From Pseudomonas pohangensis (lineage in GTDB: Bacteria; Pseudomonadota; Gammaproteobacteria; Pseudomonadales; Pseudomonadaceae), in assembly GCF_900105995.1 (NCBI RefSeq), contig NZ_LT629785.1, forward strand, positions 2,108,001 to 2,172,000: a stretch of DNA of 64,000 bases, written 5' to 3'. A program made the position numbers and the translations under genes. This document shows, one piece after another, positions 23,978-32,863 of this stretch. Position 1 is the first letter of the stretch. The number at the start of each line of letters is the position of its first letter. The notes beneath the pieces are model-generated. The model was given only the letters and a program-made list of their open reading frames with translations. It ran no database searches and had not been told where the DNA came from.

Positions 23978-25753
23978 TCACTCGGCTTTGGCTTGCTCGC
24001 GCAAACGAATGTGCAGATCGCGCAGGGCGTTGTTATCCACCACACCCGGCGCCTGGGTCATGACGCAAGCGGCGCTCTGGGTTTTCGGGAAGGCAATCAC
24101 TTCACGAATCGAGCTGGCACCGGTCATCAGCATCACCAGACGATCCAGACCAAAGGCCAGTCCGCCATGCGGTGGTGCACCGTATTTCAGCGCATCCAGC
24201 AGGAAGCCGAACTTCTCCTGCTGCTCTGCGGCGCTGATGCCCAGCACATCGAACACGGTCTGCTGCATGGCCTTGTCGTGGATACGGATCGAACCGCCGC
24301 CCAGCTCGGTGCCGTTGAGCACCATGTCGTAGGCGCGCGACAATGCCGCCGCCGGGTTGGCACGCAGCTCGTCCGGAGTGCACTTGGGTGCAGTGAACGG
24401 GTGGTGCAGCGAATTCAGGCTGCCGTCGTCGGCTTCTTCAAACATCGGGAAGTCGATTACCCACATCGGCGCCCATGCGCAAGTCAGCAGATCGAGGTCA
24501 TGACCGAGCTTGATACGCAGCGCGCCCAGGGCTTCGCTGACGATCTTGGCCTTGTCCGCACCAAAGAACACCAGATCGCCGTCCACCGCACCGACGCGAT
24601 CAAGAATCACGTTGATATTGTCCAGCGGAATGTTCTTGACGATCGGCGACTGCAGACCCTCAACCCCGGCCGCACGCTCGTTGACCTTGATATAGGCCAG
24701 CCCGCGGGCTCCGTAGATGCCGACGAACTTGGTGTAATCGTCGATCTGCTTGCGCGGCATGCTCGCCCCGCCCGGCACGCGCAAGGCAGCGACGCGGCAC
24801 TTGGGATCGTTGGCAGGGCCGGCGAACACCTTGAAATCGACGTCCTTGAGCTGGTCTTCCACATCCACCAGTTCCAGCGGGTTACGCAGGTCCGGCTTGT
24901 CCGAGCCGTAGCGGCGCATGGCTTCGGCGAAGGTCATATGCGGGAACTCGCCGAACTCCAGATCCAGTACTTCTTTGAACAGCTGGCGAATCATCTTCTC
25001 GGTGATGGCCATGATGTCGTCTTCATCGAGGAAGCTGGTCTCGATGTCGATCTGGGTGAACTCAGGCTGACGATCGGCACGCAGGTCCTCGTCGCGGAAG
25101 CATTTGGCGATCTGGTAATAGCGATCGAAGCCGGCCACCATCAGCAGCTGCTTGAACAGTTGCGGCGACTGCGGCAACGCAAAGAAGCTGCCGGCATGGG
25201 TGCGGCTCGGCACCAGATAGTCGCGCGCACCCTCCGGTGTGGCACGGGTCAGGATCGGCGTTTCCACATCGAGGAAGCCGTTGTCGTCGAGGTAGCGACG
25301 AATACTCGAGGTGATGCGCGAGCGCAGCTTGAGCTTCTCGGCCATTTCCGGACGACGCAGGTCGATAAAGCGATAGCGCAGGCGCGTTTCCTCACCCACG
25401 TCGGTGTATTCGTTGAGCGGGAACGGTGGTGTTTCCGCTTCGTTCAGCACTTCCAGTTCGTAGCCGAGCACCTCGATGGCACCGGAAGCCATGTTCGGAT
25501 TGACTGCGCCGGCCGGACGCAAACGCACCTTGCCGGTTACCTTGACCACGAACTCGCTGCGCACCCGGTCCGCCTTGGCAAAGGTTTCGCCACGATCCGG
25601 ATCGAACACCACCTGGGCCAGACCTTCGCGGTCACGAATGTCGAGGAAAATCACACCGCCATGGTCGCGGCGCCGGTGAACCCAACCGCAAAGAGTGATT
25701 TCCTGGCCGTCCAGCGCTTCGTTCAGCTGGCCGCAATAGTGAGTGCGCATCAT
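23978..25753 (-). CDS. aspS: Aspartyl-tRNA synthetase (non-discriminating type likely)
   Basis: A 591-residue class II synthetase. It has an N-terminal OB-fold (GWVHRRRDHGGVIFLDIRDR), motif 2 (FRDEDLRADRQPEFTQID), a bacterial GAD insertion and motif 3 (GLAFGLDRLVML). Pseudomonas enzymes of this type charge both tRNA-Asp and tRNA-Asn when AsnRS is absent; whether that holds here is inferred. The start ATG is at 25751-25753. Confidence 0.97.
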   Translation of the reverse strand: MMRTHYCGQLNEALDGQEITLCGWVHRRRDHGGVIFLDIRDREGLAQVVFDPDRGETFAKADRVRSEFVVKVTGKVRLRPAGAVNPNMASGAIEVLGYELEVLNEAETPPFPLNEYTDVGEETRLRYRFIDLRRPEMAEKLKLRSRITSSIRRYLDDNGFLDVETPILTRATPEGARDYLVPSRTHAGSFFALPQSPQLFKQLLMVAGFDRYYQIAKCFRDEDLRADRQPEFTQIDIETSFLDEDDIMAITEKMIRQLFKEVLDLEFGEFPHMTFAEAMRRYGSDKPDLRNPLELVDVEDQLKDVDFKVFAGPANDPKCRVAALRVPGGASMPRKQIDDYTKFVGIYGARGLAYIKVNERAAGVEGLQSPIVKNIPLDNINVILDRVGAVDGDLVFFGADKAKIVSEALGALRIKLGHDLDLLTCAWAPMWVIDFPMFEEADDGSLNSLHHPFTAPKCTPDELRANPAAALSRAYDMVLNGTELGGGSIRIHDKAMQQTVFDVLGISAAEQQEKFGFLLDALKYGAPPHGGLAFGLDRLVMLMTGASSIREVIAFPKTQSAACVMTQAPGVVDNNALRDLHIRLREQAKAE

Positions 25754-26269
25754 GATCTTTGTTCGCTTCCGTTAAGTGCTTGAATTCGTTGTGCCGGAAT
25801 TTACCGCCAATTGCCCTGCCAGCACGGCAGTCGGCAATGGCCCGGCGACAAACCGATACCCTGCGGCAAAGGGCGCGATTATATACAGTTAATCCGCAAG
25901 ACACAGCCGCCAGGTATCCGGCACAACTCTTGCGTGAACCACAAAAAGGGCAAATCCGGCCTGCCGCAGCTGGATAGCAACAGGCTATTTTACTGCGACA
26001 ACTTCAGCAGAAAGCCCTGCGAATCGTGTCCGGGCAAGCTAACTCCCCGACTCTACGCAGCCTCTGACAGATGCCCCGACGCCACGGGCGCAACCTTGCC
26101 GGCAGAATTGAGTAGTCACCGGCTTTACGGTTAAATACCCGACTGCTGCTTTCGAGTCGCTCGAAAAACCAGCAACCCAAGCAGTTAGCCGCGGACTTCT
26201 TTCAACCGCCCGGGCTGCAAAGCAATTTTTCTGATAGCCACCTTTTCGTCAAAGCGAGTTAATTCCGTT
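25754..26269. other. Gene-poor region between aspS and the cold-shock gene
   Basis: These 516 bp contain the divergent promoters of aspS and the cold-shock gene. I see no open frame with coding character, no RNA gene and no strong hairpin. In P. aeruginosa I remember a Dps-like gene at this point; no trace of one is visible here. Confidence 0.5.
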
Positions 26270-26866
26270 ATGTTCAAAATTGTTCATCTGTTGACGGGCG
26301 TTGCCGCCCTGCTGTTGTCATTTATCCCCACCCTCGGTGCTGAAGCGCCGAACCTGCTGCAACAACCTGACGTGGTTTATCTGCTGTTCTGCGGCCTGAT
26401 CAACCTGCTCGCCGCTGGCCTTAGCGGACGCGGCAGCCGCAGCGCACTGCAATCAACTGCATCCACGCTGATCGTACTGGCAGCCGCCCTGCAGGCTGTC
26501 GTGGTGCTGGCACCACTGCCCCAGGTTGCCGGACAACCGGCCGTGTTACTGGCGTTGACCGCAGTGATCGGCGCCGTGATTGCGCTCCTGGCTGGCAACC
26601 TGCCAGCACGCAGCAAAGCAGCGACCACCTTCAGCGGCGAGCAGGGCAATCGTGAGGCCGGCACCGTCAAATGGTTCAATACATCCAAGGGTTTCGGCTT
26701 CATTTCGCGCGACTCCGGCGATGATATTTTTGTGCACTTCCGTGCCATTCGCGGCGAAGGTCATCGTGTGCTGGTCGAAGGCCAGCGTGTCGAGTTCGTG
26801 GTAATGAATCGTGAAAAAGGCCTGCAGGCCGAAGATGTCACCGCCGCCGCGCCGGGCGGACGCTGA
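26270..26866 (+). CDS. Membrane-anchored cold-shock domain protein
   Basis: A 198-residue protein with an N-terminal membrane part and a C-terminal cold-shock domain. Hydrophobic helices are visible at about residues 5-22, 35-50, 63-83 and 88-107. From residue 128 a CspA-like fold follows with the RNA-binding motifs GTVKWFNTSKGFGFI and DIFVHFRAI. It probably presents a nucleic-acid-binding domain on the cytoplasmic face of the inner membrane. The domain order matches a P. aeruginosa protein at the same locus. It ends at a strong bidirectional terminator. Confidence 0.88.
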   Translation: MFKIVHLLTGVAALLLSFIPTLGAEAPNLLQQPDVVYLLFCGLINLLAAGLSGRGSRSALQSTASTLIVLAAALQAVVVLAPLPQVAGQPAVLLALTAVIGAVIALLAGNLPARSKAATTFSGEQGNREAGTVKWFNTSKGFGFISRDSGDDIFVHFRAIRGEGHRVLVEGQRVEFVVMNREKGLQAEDVTAAAPGGR

Positions 26867-26870
26867 CTCC

Positions 26871-26910
26871 AGGCATAAAAAAACCACCGCAAGGTGGTTT
26901 TTTTATGCCT
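26871..26910. terminator. Bidirectional terminator between the cold-shock gene and slyX
   Basis: Perfect 18-bp inverted repeat (26871-26888 and 26893-26910) around a GCAA loop, with the core CCACC / GGTGG flanked by A7 and T7 tracts. It serves both convergent genes. Confidence 0.92.
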
Positions 26911-27117
26911 TCAATAATGCGGCGGCGGTGCTTCATCTTCGGAAATGCCAAACTGCCCCTGCAACTCTTCCTGGCGCCGGACAAGTGCAGCAATCTGCTG
27001 TTGCAGCAAGTCTATGGCGCGTTGCTGGGCTACCACCACATCGTTCAGGGCCAGCAAGTTGTCTTCCTGAAAGGCCTGGCGGGTTTCCAGCTCGATAATG
27101 CGCAGATCGTCACTCAT
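26911..27117 (-). CDS. slyX: SlyX family protein
   Basis: A 68-residue coiled-coil protein (MSDDLRIIELETRQAFQE) typical of SlyX, ending in the characteristic proline/histidine tail (DEAPPPHY). Function is unknown. Its ATG overlaps the stop of the HIT gene by one base. The stop codon abuts the terminator hairpin. Confidence 0.9.
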   Translation of the reverse strand: MSDDLRIIELETRQAFQEDNLLALNDVVVAQQRAIDLLQQQIAALVRRQEELQGQFGISEDEAPPPHY

Positions 27118-27545
27118 CAAGCCGTCTCCGAAAAGCAAAAATCATCCGTCAGCACCATAGCCAGCTTCTGCCGGATGGCCGCCACTTCCTCGACTGTATA
27201 AGCAACTGGCGGATGCCGGCCCCAGACTGGCGCTGGCCATGCCGGGTCACTCTTGCGCCGCACGATGACGTGCATGTGCAACTGACTGACCATGTTGCCC
27301 AGCGTCGCTACATTCATCTTGTCGGCACTGAATGTATCCTTGAGCACCTCGGCCAGAGCCGTGGTTTCCTGCCAGAGTAACTGTTGATCCGCACTATCGA
27401 GCTGAAACAGTTCGCTGACCGCTTCACGCCGTGGCACCAGAATGAACCACGGGTACTGGCGGTCATTCATCAGCAGCAGGCGGCACAAAGTGAAGTCACC
27501 CATGAGCAGGGTGTCATTGGCTAGACGGGAATCCAGATTGAACAT
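27117..27545 (-). CDS. HIT-family nucleotide-binding protein, third motif histidine absent
   Basis: A 142-residue histidine-triad protein. The triad motif reads QLHMHVIVRR, so the first two histidines (including the likely nucleophile) are there but the third is replaced by isoleucine. The following RKSDPAWPAPVWG is typical of a Pseudomonas HIT subfamily. Substrate is unknown; HIT proteins usually hydrolyse or transfer nucleotides. It is translationally coupled to slyX. Confidence 0.88.
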   Translation of the reverse strand: MFNLDSRLANDTLLMGDFTLCRLLLMNDRQYPWFILVPRREAVSELFQLDSADQQLLWQETTALAEVLKDTFSADKMNVATLGNMVSQLHMHVIVRRKSDPAWPAPVWGRHPPVAYTVEEVAAIRQKLAMVLTDDFCFSETA

Positions 27546-27616
27546 CGCAGGCTCCTCGATCCGGGATCACAGGTAAAACTGCCTGCCAACGGCTGTCGGC
27601 AGGCAGCGGCAGAACA

Positions 27617-28474
27617 TTACTCCGGCAGAGCGTTCAGCTGATACATCACAACCAGCGCCATTGGTGGCTTGCCGAACTTGCCAAACCAGGTGTTGTAGAC
27701 GCTCATCACTTCGCCGGTGCGGTACAACTGCGCGAGTACCCGGTTGACCGCCTGCTTGAAGTCCGCGTCATTGCGCGGCACGACCAGCGCGTAGGGCTCA
27801 TAGGAGAACGTATGCGGTGCAATGTTGAACTTGGCGCCTTTGGGTGCCGATGCAACCATGCCAATCAGCACTGTCTGATCCGCCGCGTAGCCGTCTATCT
27901 CGCCGTTATTGAGCTTTTGCATGCCATCGATATGTGTCTTCACCGGCACCAGCTCGAAGGTCACCATGTTCTTTTCGGCCCAGGCCTTGAGCGCTGTTTC
28001 CGTGGTATTGCCTGCAACTACACCGATCTTCTTGCCGGCCATATCCGTAAGGCTCTTGACCGGCTTGTCGCCCTTGACCAGGAAATTACCGCCATCCACC
28101 CAGGTCATCAGGCTGAAATCGACGATTTTCTGCCGGGAAATGGTGTCGCTGCTGTTGCCGCATTCGATGTCCACGTCACCACTGGCGACCTTCTCGAAGC
28201 GATTTTCCGCCGTCAGCGGGATGAATTTTATGTCCAGCTTGGGCAGCTTCAATTGCTGCTGGATGCCTGCGGCAACCCGCTTGCACAGGTCTATCGAGTA
28301 GCCCATGGGCTCACCGTTGGTGTCGACAAAGGAAAACGGAATCGATTCGGTACGGTGGCCGATCAGAATGGTTTTGGTCTCGGCAATCGACTTCAGCTTG
28401 CCGGTCAACTCGGCGCCCATTACCGGGCTAGCCAACAGGCTGGCCAGCAGGGCTACACTCAGTACTCGCTTCAT
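27617..28474 (-). CDS. Orphan polar amino-acid ABC transporter substrate-binding protein
   Basis: A 285-residue periplasmic binding protein of the glutamate/aspartate (GltI) type with signal peptide MKRVLSVALLASLLASPVMG. Family signs are SIPFSFVDTNGEPMGYSIDLC, DIECGNSSDT and GVVAGNTTETAL. No permease or ATPase gene lies beside it, so it either docks onto a transporter encoded elsewhere or acts as a sensor partner. It follows the sensor-kinase gene on the same strand after a 117-bp gap, which argues for its own promoter. Confidence 0.9.
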   Translation of the reverse strand: MKRVLSVALLASLLASPVMGAELTGKLKSIAETKTILIGHRTESIPFSFVDTNGEPMGYSIDLCKRVAAGIQQQLKLPKLDIKFIPLTAENRFEKVASGDVDIECGNSSDTISRQKIVDFSLMTWVDGGNFLVKGDKPVKSLTDMAGKKIGVVAGNTTETALKAWAEKNMVTFELVPVKTHIDGMQKLNNGEIDGYAADQTVLIGMVASAPKGAKFNIAPHTFSYEPYALVVPRNDADFKQAVNRVLAQLYRTGEVMSVYNTWFGKFGKPPMALVVMYQLNALPE

Positions 28475-28591
28475 GTGCAGGTTTTCCTCTTCATTTTCAT
28501 TATTATCAGGCCCGGCAATGACCGGACTCAGGCCAGCATAGCCGGATTGACAAGGCGCTGGCCAGCCAATTTACAGCCTGATCAAGCGGGA

Positions 28592-30043
28592 TTATCTCGG
28601 CAACACAACACTGACCTGCAGCCCGCCGGACACAGCATCGTCCAGCCGGATTTCACCGTTATGCAACTCGACGATGCGTTGTGCGATCGACAGCCCAAGC
28701 CCGGCACCCTGCCCCGCGCCCTGTCGATAGAATCGTTCAAATAACTGCTGACGCTGCGCTTGCGGCACTCCCGGACCATTGTCTTCGACCAGCAGACGCA
28801 GGCACTGCGGCTCCGCCTGCAAGCTGACCCTGATCTGACCGTGGGCCGGCGTGTGCTGTACGGCATTGCTCACCAGATTCTGCAGCAAGGTAGCCAGACT
28901 CGGGGCATCGGCGCACAGGTGATAGTCGCCTGCCTCATCCAGCTCGAACAGCAGCTCCTGCTGGCGAGCGAGCGCCAGTGGCGTCAGCTCGGCCAGCTCA
29001 TGGCGCAGCAGCGGTGCCAGATCGACATCGGTCATGGCCATCTGCATCGCCCTGGGCTCCAGCCGCGCCATGGTCAGTAACTGTGCCACCACCCGGGTTG
29101 CCCGCTCGACACCCAGTTCCAGCTGATTCAAAGCGGCCTTGCGGTCTTCGCCATCCGGTGCTTGCAGGGCATTTTGCGCATGGATGCGCAGCACCGCCAA
29201 CGGCGTGCGCAATTCGTGCGCAGCATCGGCAATAAAGCGCTTTTCCCGGCTCAATAACTGATTCACCTGCAACAGCAAGCGATTCAGCGCGGCAGTCATC
29301 GGCTCCAGCTCAGCCGGCAACGGTGCCAGAGTCAGCGGGGCGAGGCTTTCCGGGGCACGCTGCTTGAGCAGTTCAGCCATTTGCCGTAGCGGTTTGAGCC
29401 CGACACCTACTGCAAACCAGACCAGCAGGCCAATCAGCGGCAGCCCGAGAATTTCGCTCATCAGGCTGCGCAAGACGATTTTCTGCACCAATTCGCCGCG
29501 CACATCATCGCGCTCACCAACCAGAATCCAGAAACCTTTGGCTGGTTCATGCAGCAGGAACACCCGCCATTCATAAGCACCCAGCCGTAGATCGTGAAAC
29601 CCCGGCAACTCTGCTGCCAGAGCCTGAATCGCTGGTATTGAGCCGTGCGCCTTTGCGCTTGGGGCGGAATCCGCCAATTGCGCCAGCAATCTGGGCAGCG
29701 CCTCGTGCGGCGCCTGTGCCGACTCCAGTTGTACTTTGCCGGCCTGATCCAGCAACTGGAATGACAGCTTGCTTTCATAGGGATGCGCGCCCTTTTCATC
29801 CCCTGCGGCCAAACTGTCTGCGCCCTGGTCAAGCGCCAACTGCATGGCCTGACGGGTCGATTCCGGCTCGGAGCCATGCAACAGTCCTTCGAGCAGGCGT
29901 GCCGACTGCGCCAGGCGGGCATCGAACAGCTCTTCGATTTCATGCCTGGCGTCACGGTAGCTTTTATAGGTCAACAGGCTGGTGGTCACGGTCAGCAGCA
30001 ACAAGACCAGCAGCAGTGTGCGGCTGCGGATCGAGCCTGTCAT
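28592..30043 (-). CDS. Sensor histidine kinase, QseC/PmrB type
   Basis: A 483-residue membrane sensor. Two transmembrane helices (about residues 9-25 and 196-215) flank a periplasmic domain of about 170 residues with the QseC-like start EELFDARLAQSARLLEGLL. Then come HAMP-like and HisKA regions with the phosphorylated His276 in DAAHELRTPL, and an ATPase domain with NLVSNAVQHTP, VEDNGPGVP and GAGLGLSIAQR. It overlaps the response-regulator gene by 4 bp and ends the T-hemolysin/ligase operon. The signal sensed is unknown. Confidence 0.93.
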   Translation of the reverse strand: MTGSIRSRTLLLVLLLLTVTTSLLTYKSYRDARHEIEELFDARLAQSARLLEGLLHGSEPESTRQAMQLALDQGADSLAAGDEKGAHPYESKLSFQLLDQAGKVQLESAQAPHEALPRLLAQLADSAPSAKAHGSIPAIQALAAELPGFHDLRLGAYEWRVFLLHEPAKGFWILVGERDDVRGELVQKIVLRSLMSEILGLPLIGLLVWFAVGVGLKPLRQMAELLKQRAPESLAPLTLAPLPAELEPMTAALNRLLLQVNQLLSREKRFIADAAHELRTPLAVLRIHAQNALQAPDGEDRKAALNQLELGVERATRVVAQLLTMARLEPRAMQMAMTDVDLAPLLRHELAELTPLALARQQELLFELDEAGDYHLCADAPSLATLLQNLVSNAVQHTPAHGQIRVSLQAEPQCLRLLVEDNGPGVPQAQRQQLFERFYRQGAGQGAGLGLSIAQRIVELHNGEIRLDDAVSGGLQVSVVLPR

Positions 30044-30705
30044 GGCGCCTGCCGGTCAACCAGATAACCGACCCCGCGCACCGTGCGGATCAGTTCAGGA
30101 AAGACTTTCTTGCGCAGGTTGTGCACATGCACCTCCAGGGCATTGCTTTCGATTTCCTCATCCCAGCCGTAAAGCACCTGCTGCAGCCTGTCACGGGTCA
30201 GTACCCGCCCGGGCTGGGCGATAAGCTCATGCAACAGCAGAAACTCCTTGCGCGACAGGACTAACGGCTTGCCGCTGAATGTAACTTCCATGCTCGAGGG
30301 GTCGAGCGTGATACCACGGTACTCCAGCAAGGATTGCGCGCGACCCATGCTGCGCCTGAGCAGGGCCCGTAGCCGCGCCTTGAGCTCAGCCAGGTCGAAT
30401 GGCTTGACCAGATAATCATCCGCGCCGGCATCCAGTCCGGCAATGCGGTCAGACGTGGCGTCGCGGGCAGTCAGCACCAGCACCGGCAGCGGGTTGGCCG
30501 CCGCTCGCAGCTGCTTGAGCACCTGCAAACCGTCCATGCGCGGCAAACCCAGATCAAGCACCAGCAGATCAAAACTTTCCTGCTGCAGCGCATGCAGGGC
30601 GCTCACGCCATCCTGCAGCCAGTCCACGGTATAACCTTCCGGCTTCAGGGCCATGCGAATGCCTTCCGCCAGAGCCACATCGTCCTCGACCAGCAACACC
30701 CGCAT
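30040..30705 (-). CDS. OmpR/PmrA-family response regulator
   Basis: A 221-residue regulator with a receiver domain (phosphorylation at Asp51 in VLDLGLPRMDG, Lys in VKPFDLAEL) and a C-terminal winged helix. That helix carries LSRKEFLLLHELIAQPGRVLTRDRL and ALEVHVHNLRKK, typical of the PmrA/QseB branch. Regulators of that branch bind CTTAAG-N5-CTTAAG-type boxes, and one such box lies in front of this operon's first gene. It is preceded by the TPR gene (27 bp) and coupled to the kinase gene. Confidence 0.94.
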   Translation of the reverse strand: MRVLLVEDDVALAEGIRMALKPEGYTVDWLQDGVSALHALQQESFDLLVLDLGLPRMDGLQVLKQLRAAANPLPVLVLTARDATSDRIAGLDAGADDYLVKPFDLAELKARLRALLRRSMGRAQSLLEYRGITLDPSSMEVTFSGKPLVLSRKEFLLLHELIAQPGRVLTRDRLQQVLYGWDEEIESNALEVHVHNLRKKVFPELIRTVRGVGYLVDRQAP

Positions 30706-30732
30706 AGCCGCTCCTTGTTAACCGCCAAACAT

Positions 30733-31374
30733 TCAGTCGAGTTCGCTCTGGACCTTGATCAGCAATGCCTTTACTTCGGCGCGGCGCCCGGCATCGGCCA
30801 CTTCCCGCCCGGGTCGATCCGGCGCCTTCAGGGCCTTTTCCAGAGCCGCTTTGGCCTCTGCATAACGCTTTTCGCGGAACAGGAAATCCCCATAGAAATA
30901 GTTCGGATCAATCCCGTCCGGGTTCATTGTCAGGGCTTTCTTGAGCAGCACATCAGCCTGCTCGTCATCGCCAAAACCGATCGGCCAGCCGGGTACCTGA
31001 TAGTACAGCGCCCCGAGGCTGGTGTAAGCCGAACCATCCAGCGCTGCCGGATCGGTCTTGATGGCTTGCTCCAGACTGGCCCTGGCCTGCTTGACCAGAT
31101 CCAGCGCACCGAGTCCGCCCTTGGCTCCAGCATAGGTGCTGAGGATGATGCCGCGCCAGATCAGCAGCTCGGCAGCCGGGTCATTACGCACCATGGTCGC
31201 AGCTTCGGCGGACAATCTGGCAAAGTCTTTTTCACGCTCGGCTGCAGGTGTCTGGTAGTTGATCTGGGCCCAGCGGGTTTGCAGTAGCTTGAGATTTTCC
31301 TGAGTACTTTCGCTCAAGGCAAAAGCCGGCAAGCTGAGCAAGCAGGCGCAGAAAACCAACAGGTAACGCAACAT
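30733..31374 (-). CDS. Exported TPR-like protein of the T-hemolysin/ligase operon
   Basis: A 213-residue protein with a cleavable signal peptide (MLRYLLVFCACLLSLPAFA) and helical repeats that read as degenerate TPRs (for example ASLEQAIKTDPAALDGSAYTSLGALYY and YAEAKAALEKALKAPDR). No catalytic motif is seen. It sits between the SDR gene (13 bp) and the response-regulator gene (27 bp), so it is part of the same transcript. A periplasmic adaptor or sensor role is possible but is only an inference from location. Confidence 0.8.
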   Translation of the reverse strand: MLRYLLVFCACLLSLPAFALSESTQENLKLLQTRWAQINYQTPAAEREKDFARLSAEAATMVRNDPAAELLIWRGIILSTYAGAKGGLGALDLVKQARASLEQAIKTDPAALDGSAYTSLGALYYQVPGWPIGFGDDEQADVLLKKALTMNPDGIDPNYFYGDFLFREKRYAEAKAALEKALKAPDRPGREVADAGRRAEVKALLIKVQSELD

Positions 31375-31387
31375 GGCAGACCTCCTT

Positions 31388-32179
31388 TCAGTTTTTCGAT
31401 TTGGCGAAGCGTTGAATGGTCGGCAATTGCTTGCGCAACGACTGGTCGACCAGCCTTGGCAACAGGCCGTTGAGCTTCACGAAGAACTTTTCCGGCCAGC
31501 CCAGATACAGCTCTTCACGCTCGGCCCGGATAGCTCCGAGCACCTGCGCTGCGACCGCCAGCGGCTCATCCATGCTGACTTTCAGTTCGTCATTCATTGC
31601 CAGCACATTTTCCGCATTCATGCCGGTGCGGGTTGCCCGTGGCGCGATGTATAAAACCCTGACCTGGGTGTCCGCCAACTCGCGGCGCAGCGCCTCGGAA
31701 AACCCGCGCAGGGCAAACTTGCTCGCGCAATAGGTGGCAAACCCCGGATAGCCGATCGAGCCGAATGTCGAACCGATATTTACCACCATCGCTCGACCTT
31801 GCTGCATCAGCAGCGGCAACAGGCGCTGGGTCAGCTGCAGGGTGGCCGTGACGTTGAGATTGATCAGCGCCGCCATCGCGTCCTCATCATGCTGTTCCAG
31901 CAGACTGAAACGGTTCTGCCCGGCGGCGTTGATCAGCAGATTCACCCCGCCAAAGCTTCGTGCCGCCGCCTGTACGGCATCCCGGCCCGAACGCTCGACA
32001 ATATCCGCCACTACCACACTGACCTTGCCCGGATAGCTGCTGGCCAGTTTCTCCAGAGCATCCGCATGGCGTCCCACCAGCAAAAGTTGCGCACCGCTGG
32101 CGCAGAGGGTCTCAACCAGTGCCTGACCGATGCCGCCACTGGCACCGGTTAGCACAATTCTGCAGTCTGACAGTTGCAT
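31388..32179 (-). CDS. Short-chain dehydrogenase/reductase of the operon
   Basis: A 263-residue classical SDR. The cofactor motif is LTGASGGIGQAL (residues 10-21), followed by NAAGQNRFS, the catalytic serine in VVNIGSTFGS and the YCASK tyrosine/lysine pair. The C-terminal extension (LYLGWPEKFFVKLNGLLPRLVDQ) suggests membrane association and a lipophilic substrate, as in SDRs acting on long-chain acyl groups. It lies 20 bp downstream of the diiron-enzyme-like gene and probably reduces or oxidises the product of that enzyme or of the ligase. Confidence 0.9.
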   Translation of the reverse strand: MQLSDCRIVLTGASGGIGQALVETLCASGAQLLLVGRHADALEKLASSYPGKVSVVVADIVERSGRDAVQAAARSFGGVNLLINAAGQNRFSLLEQHDEDAMAALINLNVTATLQLTQRLLPLLMQQGRAMVVNIGSTFGSIGYPGFATYCASKFALRGFSEALRRELADTQVRVLYIAPRATRTGMNAENVLAMNDELKVSMDEPLAVAAQVLGAIRAEREELYLGWPEKFFVKLNGLLPRLVDQSLRKQLPTIQRFAKSKN

Positions 32180-32199
32180 GCTGCTCTCCTTGAGCCCGC

Positions 32200-32853
32200 T
32201 CAGACCGATAACGGCAGGCTGCGGAACATATCGCCATACAGGCGATAAACGACTCTGGCGGTGTGCACCACCGCCGCCTTGTCTGCCTGGTTATCCAGCC
32301 GGTTCATCAGTTTCTTGAAAAACTCGACATGGCCGATATCCAGGCTGCCGTGGGACGTCAGGTAACTGAACGCCTGGGCTGGCAAGCCCAGGCCGCCCTT
32401 GATGATGCCGGCCATCTGGGTAGCCAGGGCGATACTGGTACCTTCCAGCACATGCACCATGCCGAAGAAACTCACCGGGTTATGCCGCTGGATGCGGTCG
32501 TAGACGTAGCTGACCATCAGCTCGGTAGGCAGATTGGGGGTAGCCTCACGCACTGCTTCAGCATCCGCACCGCAGGCGCGAATATCGTTGAGTACCCACT
32601 CCTGATGACCCAGTTCTTCCTCTATGTACTCGGCAACCGCTTCGCGCAGCCACTCCAGACGCTCCGGCAAGCGCGCGCCGCACGCCATCAACAGCGGCGT
32701 GGTGTGCTTGACGTGGTGGTAGGCCTGACCGAGAAACGCCACATAGCTGGGCAGGCTGACCTTGCCGGCACTGGCCTGGGTGATGATCGGCGCGCCCAGC
32801 AGATAGTCCCGCTCTGCGCTGGTCAGCTGGTTCAGCTCATCAAAAAAATCCAT
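32200..32853 (-). CDS. Haem-oxygenase-like putative diiron enzyme
   Basis: A 217-residue all-helical protein of the iron-containing redox enzyme (HDO, TenA/haem oxygenase fold) family. Candidate metal ligands are visible: EEELGH (glutamates 78-80 and His83), Glu137 in VLEGTS, and His168, Asp172, His175 in SHGSLDIGH. Known HDOs carry out N-oxygenation or oxidative C-C cleavage (SznF, UndA, BesC). No substrate can be read here. The start is ATG 32851-32853; the longer open frame reads back into the ligase gene. It lies 10 bp after the acyl-CoA ligase gene. Confidence 0.85.
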   Translation of the reverse strand: MDFFDELNQLTSAERDYLLGAPIITQASAGKVSLPSYVAFLGQAYHHVKHTTPLLMACGARLPERLEWLREAVAEYIEEELGHQEWVLNDIRACGADAEAVREATPNLPTELMVSYVYDRIQRHNPVSFFGMVHVLEGTSIALATQMAGIIKGGLGLPAQAFSYLTSHGSLDIGHVEFFKKLMNRLDNQADKAAVVHTARVVYRLYGDMFRSLPLSV

Positions 32854-32863
32854 AATTAACTCC

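Noticed and set aside
25870..25895. Possible LexA half-site CTGTATATAAT upstream of aspS
   Set aside because: The second half-site (ACAG) is missing, unlike the site at ruvC.
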